A stretch of 5,450 bases of DNA, taken from the NCBI GenBank assembly GCA_030626915.1, contig DAOUTC010000086.1:1-5450 (forward strand), written 5' to 3'. Positions within the stretch are counted from its first letter, which is position 1. The number at the start of each line of letters is the position of its first letter. Source of the stretch: Dehalococcoidia bacterium. GTDB lineage: Bacteria; Chloroflexota; Dehalococcoidia; GIF9; AB-539-J10. The notes beneath the pieces were generated by a model. That model was not told the DNA's origin. It ran no database searches and saw only the letters and a program-made list of their open reading frames with translations. The translations under genes and the position numbers were made by a program. This document shows positions 1 to 5,195 of the stretch, piece after piece.

Positions 1-364
1 CCCCCACCCTTTTTCCTATTTCATCTTTGGAAACCTTTCTTCGCTCCAGGCCATAGGCTATATTCCCCTCTACCGTCATGTGAGGAAAAAGAGCCAGAGT
101 TTGAAATACTGTACTGCAATCTCTATAGTATGGTGGAACATCATTAATCACCTTACCATCAATTAAGATATCCCCTTCATCCAGGGTCTCCAATCCAGCC
201 ACCAGCCGCAGAGCGGTAGTCTTTCCACAACCGCTGGGACCTAAAAGGGAAAATACTTTCCTCTGTTCTACCTTTAGACTGACATGGTCCACAGCAGTGA
301 CGCCAGGAAATCTTTTGACCACATTCCTTAACTCTACACAAGGTATACTTTCTCTATTTTCCAT
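1..364 (-). CDS. potA: PotA-like ABC transporter ATP-binding protein (N-terminal part, cut by window edge)
   Basis: This is the ATPase that would power the importer encoded just upstream; it acts on the cytoplasmic face of the membrane with the two permeases. The 121 visible residues begin MENRESIPCVELRNVVKRF. They contain the Walker A loop GPSGCGKTT (residues 42-50) and the Q-loop region VFQTLALFPHMTV (86-98, Gln88), whose wording is typical of the PotA/MalK/CysA group. The signature LSGGQ, Walker B and any C-terminal regulatory (TOBE-like) domain would lie beyond the left edge, so intactness cannot be judged. The ATG at 364-362 follows the PotC-like stop by 21 bp and has a good ribosome site (GAGGAG, about 7 nt upstream), so it is the last visible gene of the operon. 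A small oddity is EQRKVF before Walker A, where family members usually have a Gly-Glu. The ABC class is certain; the Pot assignment rests mostly on the neighbouring permeases. Confidence 0.93.
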   Translation of the reverse strand, partial: MENRESIPCVELRNVVKRFPGVTAVDHVSLKVEQRKVFSLLGPSGCGKTTALRLVAGLETLDEGDILIDGKVINDVPPYYRDCSTVFQTLALFPHMTVEGNIAYGLERRKVSKDEIGKRVG

Positions 365-385
365 CGCTTCTCTCCTCATATCATA

Positions 386-1177
386 TCATGCTACTTCTTT
401 CTTCTGTAAAAAGTTCATCAGCAACATGCCAATAACTGGAACTGCTACGAAAACCGTGCTAATAGCGTTAATGATTACCGGGGTCAGAGAATATTGAAGT
501 AGTGAAAAAACATAAATAGGTAAAGTCATGGTGCCAACCCCAGCCACAAAGTAGGTGATGGTAAAGTCATTAAAAGACCAGGGAAAGATTAACGCTGCAG
601 AAGAGAGAATTGCGGGCAGCAGCAGTGGTATAGTTATTCTCCTCCAGGTGGTTAGCCCATCTGCACCGAGGTCCGTCGAGGCTTCTTCTAAAGTCCAGTC
701 AATTCTCGCCATCCTGCCCAGAACAACAAATACAGCTAAAGGGGTACTGAAGCTAATATGAGCTATGATGATAGCTGGATACCCTAAGGGAATATGAATC
801 ACCTTGGTGAAAAAGACCAGCAAAGCTCCTGCCGTTACTACATAAGGTATTGTAATAGGCAGCAAGGTAGACATCCTTAAAACACGCCTACCGTGAAATT
901 CATACTTATATAAGCCATACGCTGCTAAAGTTCCTGCTATAGTAGACACAACAACAGTAACAGACGAAATGAAGAGGCTGCTTTTAAGCGCACCCATAGC
1001 CAAGGCATCATTAAAAACATTGGAATACCACTTTAGGGTGAAGCCAGTCCATCTAATACCAAAGCTATCATTGCTAAAGGAGTAAACAATAAGAACAATG
1101 GCTGCCACCCACAGGAAGAGGTAAACTAGAATGGATACCAGTGGCAGTATTTTACCTGTTATGTTCCGCGATTTCAT
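386..1177 (-). CDS. potC: PotC-like ABC transporter permease
   Basis: This is an inner-membrane permease, the second of the heterodimeric pair in a spermidine/putrescine-class importer. The protein has 263 residues, the usual length for PotC. It shows about six hydrophobic segments, the first at residues 11-33 and others near 66-88, 104-124, 134-154, 186-210 and 234-256. The cytoplasmic EAA loop, which docks the ATPase, is at residues 164-184 (EEASTDLGA, then ITIP). The later stretch SFNDFTITYFVAGVGTMTLP (201-220) closely follows the PotC pattern of an Asp-Phe pair followed by a Thr-Leu-Pro. The start ATG overlaps the PotB-like stop in an ATGA junction, which indicates translational coupling; a GAGAGG ribosome site lies inside the end of the upstream gene. 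Family and role are secure. The transported compound is not: Pot-class permeases also serve opines, putrescine relatives and other cationic or amine solutes. Confidence 0.95.
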   Translation of the reverse strand: MKSRNITGKILPLVSILVYLFLWVAAIVLIVYSFSNDSFGIRWTGFTLKWYSNVFNDALAMGALKSSLFISSVTVVVSTIAGTLAAYGLYKYEFHGRRVLRMSTLLPITIPYVVTAGALLVFFTKVIHIPLGYPAIIIAHISFSTPLAVFVVLGRMARIDWTLEEASTDLGADGLTTWRRITIPLLLPAILSSAALIFPWSFNDFTITYFVAGVGTMTLPIYVFSLLQYSLTPVIINAISTVFVAVPVIGMLLMNFLQKKEVA

Positions 1178-2085
1178 ACTATCCTCTCTATCGCTTCCTC
1201 ACCTCCCAATTTTATACAAAGGTACATTATAAGAACAACTACAGCAGTTAAAGCTGTGGCTATGCTAGAGCCTGCGGAAAAATTCCCTACCACTATAAAG
1301 TAATGCCGAACCAGGCTCCCGGCCATCAAAACTTTGTTCCCACCCAATACCAGGGGGGAAAGCCAGTCGCCGAAAGCCGGGATGAAGGTCAATATTGTGC
1401 CTGCAAATATCCCGCCTTTAGTTAAAGGCAAGGTCACGGTGAAAAACCTCCGCAGTGGAGTTGCACCCAGGTCTATAGCCGCCTCTAATAAAGAGGGGTC
1501 AAGACCCTCCAGCGAAGCATAAATAGGCAGAACCATAAAAGGAAGCCATATATAAATTAAACCAAGCACTACCGCAGTTGGAGTGAATAGTATCTCCACA
1601 GGAGATGAAATTAAATGAAGATTTAGAAGGGCATTATTTATGATTCCTGGGTATCCGGTTAGCAACCTTAAAGCATATAGTCTGAGGAGGTAGCATACCC
1701 AGGAGGGTATAATTACAAGGCATAGAAGAAGGAATTTAAATTTGCCTCCGTACTTTGCAATCCAATAAGCCAGGGGATAGCCTATCAACAGGCATACTAT
1801 ATTTGTCACCAAGGCAAAAAGAAGCGACCGGACAAGAATCACCCCGTGCGCGCCTTGAAACAAATCCCGATAGTTATCAAGAGTAAACTCGTGTATGATT
1901 TCACCATAAACTCCTGTTCTTACGAAACTGAAATATAGTATGACCCCCATGGGAGCGAATACAAAGAAAATAATCCAGAGTGAAATAGGTCCTACATAGG
2001 GTAAGTAAGCTTGTTTAGTTAGGAACTTTCCTGCTTTTTCCCTCAAATTCCCTGCTGCCCCTCCCACAACTTTAGAAGCCAGCAT
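1174..2085 (-). CDS. potB: PotB-like ABC transporter permease
   Basis: This is an inner-membrane permease, the partner of the PotC-like protein. It has 303 residues with a first membrane segment at about 33-54, then segments near 84-108, 117-137, 168-190, 223-245 and 272-292. PotB hallmarks are IGYPLAYWIA (101-110), the P-x-W-x4-L-R-x-Y-A region (127-138) followed by GYPGIINN, and the EAA loop at 201-220 (EAAIDLGATP, then TLPL). The chosen ATG at 2085-2083 has only a weak, distant purine block (GGAG about 13 nt upstream). The first 30 or so residues are variable in this family, so an internal start is possible, for example the GTG at residue 6 or 7, or the TTG at residue 14 preceded by AGGGAA. 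The gene follows the binding-protein gene after 75 bp holding a strong hairpin and overlaps the next gene by 4 bp. Family is secure; exact N-terminus is uncertain. Confidence 0.94.
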   Translation of the reverse strand: MLASKVVGGAAGNLREKAGKFLTKQAYLPYVGPISLWIIFFVFAPMGVILYFSFVRTGVYGEIIHEFTLDNYRDLFQGAHGVILVRSLLFALVTNIVCLLIGYPLAYWIAKYGGKFKFLLLCLVIIPSWVCYLLRLYALRLLTGYPGIINNALLNLHLISSPVEILFTPTAVVLGLIYIWLPFMVLPIYASLEGLDPSLLEAAIDLGATPLRRFFTVTLPLTKGGIFAGTILTFIPAFGDWLSPLVLGGNKVLMAGSLVRHYFIVVGNFSAGSSIATALTAVVVLIMYLCIKLGGEEAIERIV

Positions 2086-2118
2086 TTAATTTAAACCACT
2101 CCAATGATATTTATCCTT

Positions 2119-2150
2119 TGGGAGAGAGTGGACTGACCCACTCTCTCCCA
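2119..2150 (-). repeat. Perfect 13-bp inverted repeat (intercistronic hairpin)
   Basis: TGGGAGAGAGTGG at 2119-2131 is exactly complementary to 2138-2150, leaving a 6-base loop. It sits 10 bp past the stop of the binding-protein gene and 33 bp before the PotB-like start. On the transcribed strand the stem is followed by AAAGGATAAA rather than a run of U, so it is not a standard intrinsic terminator. By analogy with binding-protein/permease junctions such as malE-malF, it may protect the 3' end of the binding-protein message, or cut down read-through, so that more binding protein than permease is made. The structure is seen directly; the role is inferred. Confidence 0.8.
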
Positions 2151-2160
2151 TTTCCGCAGT

Positions 2161-3396
2161 TTAGGCCTTCAGCTCTTTCCATATTTCTGACCTTATCTCC
2201 TCCCCCTTACCTGTATAGGCCTCAGGCTTTAAAATTTCACATTTTTTTAGGTATTCTGGATCAATTTTTGCCCACGCCCTTACTTCTTCGGAGAGAAGGT
2301 CATCGATTCCCGTGTGAGGATAACTATAGGCGATTAGTTCAATTAACTTAGCAAAGTTCTCAGGGCGGTAAAGGTAATTGTTCCAAAGGTGAGCCGCTGC
2401 TGGATTAGGACCACCTCTAAGAATTATGTTACCAGTTGGCGACAGAAAGCATCCTTCCGGCGGCAGAATGGCTTTAAGGACTCCTGGCGGATCATGCACT
2501 CTCGACATGCCTAAAAAGTCATTAGTTACTCCGCACATTACCCAGCACTCATCTGCCATCACTTCTCTCTTTGGCCAGCCTGAAAACTCCATTATATGTG
2601 GTTTTAACTTCATCAGTTGATCTCTGGCCTCCATCAATTCCCCTTCATCAACAGTATTGAGGGAATAGCCAAGGTATTTTAGCGCATGCGCAATGACGCG
2701 ATACATACTATCCCTCATGACTAGCCTGCCTGAAAATGCCTCAGTGGCTTCGAATAGAAAAGCATAGGAAGGAAGAAGAGGATGATTTTCATCAATATAG
2801 AGCGCGTTGATGGAAAAAGCATTAGTTCCTAGGCTGGTAGGTACAAAATACCTGTAACCGGGGTCCCACTCCTGCTGCGCCCACACAGAGTCTATGTATC
2901 TGTTCACATTGGGTATCCAGTCATGATTATATTCGACAACGATGCCCCTCTCTCGCAGTTCTACCTGCGTTCTCGGAGGTGCCTGGACAATGTCGTATGG
3001 TATATCGGGATATAGCAGCATTTTTGTGCGCGCCTCATCATAGTCCCCATAATTATCCCTGATTATCTCAATGCCGAATTCCTTCTCAAAGTCCGTATAT
3101 AGCTCTTCAGGCCACCATGCAGCCCAGTCATATATACGTAGTTTGCCCTCTTCTCGAGCCTGCTCAAAACACTCACGCGGCACAGGAAAACACCCTTCCG
3201 ACAGGGAAGCCACATACTTTTCATACGGTCCTTCTTCCGGTGGAGGAGTTACTTCTTCTTCCGGCGGAGGAGTTACCTCTTCTTCCGGCGCAGGAACACA
3301 GCCAGGCAAGAAAGCAACCAGAAGAAGCAAAACTAGAGCACCTGCAATGAAGCTATGTGCTACCCACTTGCCTCTTAAGAAATTTTTTACCTTCAT
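2161..3396 (-). CDS. PotD-type (spermidine/putrescine-class) substrate-binding lipoprotein
   Basis: This is the extracytoplasmic binding protein of the importer. It has 411 residues. The signal peptide has basic start residues (K2, K4, R8, K10), a hydrophobic core at about 16-30 and lipobox LPGC at 30-33, so Cys33 is the probable lipidated N-terminus. A Glu/Pro linker follows (about 34-57, two copies of EEEVTPPP). The mature domain opens with GKLRIYDWAAWWPEELYTDF (84-103), the first strand and helix of the PotD fold, and DIPYDIVQAP (131-140) matches the PotD stretch that reads D-x-x-Y-D-hydrophobic. Aromatics W91, W94 and W95 lie where PotD uses aromatic residues near its ligand. The mature part has six further Cys residues (69, 76, 284, 288, 316, 386). 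The start is secure: AGGAGG lies 8 nt upstream. The gene is followed by the permeases, so it is part of the same importer. The ligand is unknown; a polyamine or a methylated amine are both possible. Confidence 0.93.
   Translation of the reverse strand: MKVKNFLRGKWVAHSFIAGALVLLLLVAFLPGCVPAPEEEVTPPPEEEVTPPPEEGPYEKYVASLSEGCFPVPRECFEQAREEGKLRIYDWAAWWPEELYTDFEKEFGIEIIRDNYGDYDEARTKMLLYPDIPYDIVQAPPRTQVELRERGIVVEYNHDWIPNVNRYIDSVWAQQEWDPGYRYFVPTSLGTNAFSINALYIDENHPLLPSYAFLFEATEAFSGRLVMRDSMYRVIAHALKYLGYSLNTVDEGELMEARDQLMKLKPHIMEFSGWPKREVMADECWVMCGVTNDFLGMSRVHDPPGVLKAILPPEGCFLSPTGNIILRGGPNPAAAHLWNNYLYRPENFAKLIELIAYSYPHTGIDDLLSEEVRAWAKIDPEYLKKCEILKPEAYTGKGEEIRSEIWKELKA
3231..3294 (-). repeat. 24-bp tandem repeat (about 2.7 copies) encoding the lipoprotein linker
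   Basis: The unit cttcttccggYggaggagttacYt on the plus strand starts at 3231 and again at 3255, and a partial third copy begins at 3279. The two full copies differ at only two positions. On the coding strand each copy encodes EEEVTPPP-like residues of the flexible tether between the lipidated Cys and the ligand-binding domain. The unit is a multiple of three, so copy-number change by slippage would keep the frame. Confidence 0.85.
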
Positions 3397-3551
3397 ACTA
3401 ATATCCTCCTTTTTTTATTATGATTTCCTGCTATCTCCTTTTCACCTCCTACATTTTTACACCTCCTATACATATTATAGATATATAATAGCTTATCATC
3501 ACTTTCAGCTAAAATCCAAGCGAAAAAACCCGCTAAACTATACGCTAGCAA
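3393..3551 (-). CDS. Possible small ORF (52 aa, TTG start) in the binding-protein leader
   Basis: A frame opens with TTG at 3551-3549, 8 nt after AAGGAGG (3566-3560), and runs to a TGA at 3395-3393 that overlaps the binding-protein ATG in an ATGA junction. The product would begin MLAYSLAGFFAWILAESDDK, hydrophobic over the first 14 or so residues, and end in a basic tail (NHNKKRRILV). I do not recognise it. For it: a well-spaced ribosome site and exact coupling to the next gene. Against it: a non-ATG start, a tail that overlaps the AGGAGG of the next gene, low-complexity AT-rich coding, and the TATAAT box inside it. It could be a leader peptide, or simply chance. Confidence 0.2.
   Translation of the reverse strand: MLAYSLAGFFAWILAESDDKLLYIYNMYRRCKNVGGEKEIAGNHNKKRRILV
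3405..3410 (-). promoter_or_regulatory. Ribosome binding site of the substrate-binding protein
   Basis: AGGAGG on the minus strand ends 8 nt before the ATG at 3396-3394. It is the strongest correctly placed site in this leader and fixes the start of the binding protein, whose lipoprotein signal begins directly at this Met. Confidence 0.8.
3449..3468 (-). promoter_or_regulatory. Strong Shine-Dalgarno followed by an AUG-UAG start-stop
   Basis: On the minus strand TAGGAGGTG (3468-3460) is followed after 5 nt by ATG (3454-3452), and that ATG is followed at once by TAG (3451-3449). The TAG opens a second copy of TAGGAGGTG (3451-3443). Spacing is ideal for initiation, so a ribosome could initiate and stop immediately, about 55 nt before the real start of the binding-protein gene. 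The arrangement is seen directly. A regulatory use, such as holding a ribosome near the true start or protecting the mRNA 5' region, is inference, and chance in a purine-rich leader is quite possible. Confidence 0.3.
3474..3479 (-). promoter_or_regulatory. Candidate -10 box for the binding-protein/permease genes
   Basis: TATAAT is a perfect sigma-70-type -10 hexamer, 77 bp upstream of the binding-protein start within an AT-rich stretch (TATTATATATCTATAATATG on the minus strand). At 17-bp spacing the -35 position reads GTGATG, a poor match to TTGACA. If used, transcription would begin near 3467, so the message would start almost at the first TAGGAGGTG block. It would let the transporter genes be expressed apart from the methyltransferase upstream. 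Only the -10 is convincing. Confidence 0.3.
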
Positions 3552-3643
3552 AAACTAAACCTCCTTCCCCCATATCTCTGACCATTATCCCCTTCACATC
3601 TCCCAAAAGTCTCATCGCTTTATTACACGCTTTTTGCGGAAAA

Positions 3644-5089
3644 CTACAACTTTTTCAAGAACTCCGCTTCGGCTCTGTTTAAAATCTGAGAAATTTCCTT
3701 TTCAACATCTTCTGAAATAGGCGCAGGCTTATGAGTAGCCAATATTTCTTTAACTTTTTCTTTAGCCACTTTATCCATCGGCTTGGAACCCATCTTCTGC
3801 CAGGTTTCATAGGTATTTTTGTCACTAATCTCTGGCAACCAAATCTCTGTTTTGTAATGCTTTAAAGTATGTTTTTGCCCTAAAAAGATGCCGCCAGGAC
3901 CAACTTCGTGAATGACATCCAATGCTAAATTATCATCATTTACTTCAAACCCACGGCATGCCCTCATAACTCCACTTGCGATTTCGTTATCAATAACCAG
4001 AGCCTCCGGACACATAGTATTTGCTGAGTCTATCGCTCCTAAACCATCAACAATGTCCACGCCTCTCATTAGTATGAGTGTTGTAAGAGTCATAGCTTTC
4101 TCAAAACCAGCTTGCATATCTGGGGTCTTGGAGTCAGAATTCCCACCAGCTAACATACACGGTAGCTCATAGTAATGGGTCAATTCAGCCAGGGCCATAT
4201 GTATCATACTACGTTCAGGTGCGCCTATCATGCATGCACCTGTTCTGGGACTTGCGACTGTAGATGAAGCGCCATATATTACAGGTGCCCCAGGACTGGC
4301 AAATTGAAGTATAACTAAGTTCCCTAAATTCTCAGCATTGGTAATAACTGCTGTTCCCAGCAGTGTAACTGGGCTTGTCTCGCCAGCTAAAGGCATAGTC
4401 AGAGAGACAACAGGAACACCAGCCTTAGCAAATTCTATAGCAGCTTCTATTGAACCCTTTTCATATCTAAGAGGAGAAATAGGAGACTGAATTGCTGAAA
4501 TAATTGGCCTTTTCTTAAGCTGCTCCTTACCACCAACAATGGCAGCAGCAATTTCAATTTCATATTGAGCTTCCCTGGCATCAAACGCTTCGGGCTCAAC
4601 ATGCTTTCCTGTGTTTCTCAGAGCAGTAACAAGCTCGATTAAGCCTCGCATAGGTGCTGGCACATCATTGGCGACCACCGACATCCAGGTAAGATGCAAA
4701 TTATTAAGATAATCTACCACTCTTATCCAACGAGCAAGGTCTTCACTGGTAGAAAGTCTACGCTCACCAGTTTCCCAGTCTGTTATGTAAGGTGCAAATC
4801 CGCTCGTGGTAAAATGTGGTTCTTTTTTATTTAATACAAAGTCATACTTTGGGTCTCTAGCACAAAGTTTTATAGTTTTAGGAGCTCTCCTCAATGCTTC
4901 TTCAACTAAATTTCTGGGAATAGTGGCTTGATTTTTCGCATAATCAACATTCGCTCCAGCTTGCCTTAAAATATCGATGGCCTCCTTGCTCGCAGTTCTA
5001 ATGCCAGTATTTTCCAATACTTCCAATGAAGCGTTATGGATATCTTCTATTTCATCTTTCGCCAAAAAACTTATACTGGGATTACCCAT
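3644..5089 (-). CDS. MttB-family (trimethylamine methyltransferase-like) corrinoid methyltransferase, non-pyrrolysine
   Basis: Members of this family transfer a methyl group from a tertiary or quaternary amine to the cobalt of a cognate corrinoid protein in the cytoplasm. The protein has 481 residues, the normal full length. The N-terminus (LAKDEIEDIHNASLEVLENT, 9-28) is the standard opening helix of the family, followed by a VDYAKNQATIPRNLVEEAL region (48-66). The barrel core carries SPLRYEKGSIEAAIEFAKAG (205-224), SLTMPLAGETSPVTLLG (229-245), SPGAPVIYG (265-273) and ELPCMLAGGNSDSKTPD (308-324). The frame has no internal amber codon, so it lacks the pyrrolysine of true archaeal MttB and belongs with the larger non-Pyl group, whose studied members (for example MtgB, MtpB, MtcB) demethylate glycine betaine, proline betaine or carnitine. 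The start ATG has a distant purine site (GAGGAG, about 13 nt). It lies between an AOR-type gene and a Pot-type importer. The family is secure; the substrate is unknown. Confidence 0.93.
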   Translation of the reverse strand: MGNPSISFLAKDEIEDIHNASLEVLENTGIRTASKEAIDILRQAGANVDYAKNQATIPRNLVEEALRRAPKTIKLCARDPKYDFVLNKKEPHFTTSGFAPYITDWETGERRLSTSEDLARWIRVVDYLNNLHLTWMSVVANDVPAPMRGLIELVTALRNTGKHVEPEAFDAREAQYEIEIAAAIVGGKEQLKKRPIISAIQSPISPLRYEKGSIEAAIEFAKAGVPVVSLTMPLAGETSPVTLLGTAVITNAENLGNLVILQFASPGAPVIYGASSTVASPRTGACMIGAPERSMIHMALAELTHYYELPCMLAGGNSDSKTPDMQAGFEKAMTLTTLILMRGVDIVDGLGAIDSANTMCPEALVIDNEIASGVMRACRGFEVNDDNLALDVIHEVGPGGIFLGQKHTLKHYKTEIWLPEISDKNTYETWQKMGSKPMDKVAKEKVKEILATHKPAPISEDVEKEISQILNRAEAEFLKKL

Positions 5090-5195
5090 TTTTTCTTCGA
5101 TTCTCCTCTACCTTCTCTTTGGTTCTATTTAACCTATCTGGAGCAGTGGCTAAATTGCCCCCCTGTGCTCTAATATTTCTTTTATGGAGAGACAT
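5082..5195 (-). CDS. Possible small ORF (37 aa) bridging the AOR and methyltransferase genes
   Basis: An ATG at 5195-5193 directly abuts the AOR-family stop (TAAATG), with AAAGGA 6 nt upstream as a ribosome site. The frame runs through the whole gap and ends with TAA at 5084-5082, overlapping the methyltransferase start by 8 bp. The predicted peptide begins MSLHKRNIRAQGGNLATAPD and is basic and hydrophilic, ending RRKNG; I do not recognise it. It fits the gap exactly, and its translation could carry ribosomes to the methyltransferase start, whose own ribosome site is poorly spaced. Only 37 codons make chance a real alternative. Confidence 0.27.
   Translation of the reverse strand: MSLHKRNIRAQGGNLATAPDRLNRTKEKVEENRRKNG

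Larger units (their letters stand above)
3397..3643. other. 247-bp intergenic leader between methyltransferase and binding protein
   Basis: This is the longest gap in the window. The transcribed (minus) strand is unusually purine-rich, with GGGGGAAGGAGG at 3571-3560 and four further ribosome-site-like blocks between 3468 and 3405. A weak stem (3551-3546 with 3533-3528, including G-T pairs) precedes GTTTTTT and could at most be a poor terminator for the methyltransferase. I see no riboswitch consensus that I recognise, no tRNA and no strong hairpin. The size of the gap compared with the tight junctions elsewhere suggests a separate expression point for the transporter. Confidence 0.5.

Noticed and set aside
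3522..3551. Possible intrinsic terminator of the methyltransferase gene (weak stem before a run of T on the minus strand)
   Set aside because: The stem is only six pairs with two G-T pairs and a 10-base loop, too weak to call as a terminator.
3538..3615. 25-codon ORF (MRLLGDVKGIMVRDMGEGGL...) on the minus strand after the methyltransferase stop
   Set aside because: There is no ribosome site before its ATG, and it overlaps the better-supported TTG frame. It looks like a chance frame in purine-rich sequence.
3071..3682. 203-codon open frame on the plus strand, the longest there
   Set aside because: It runs antisense over the start of the binding-protein gene, the Glu/Pro repeat and the whole leader. 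Its Ser/Gly-rich part is just the reverse reading of the repeat, and it resembles no known protein.
3644..5089. Pyrrolysine-containing MttB
   Set aside because: The family is right, but the frame is uninterrupted with no in-frame TAG, so no pyrrolysine is encoded.
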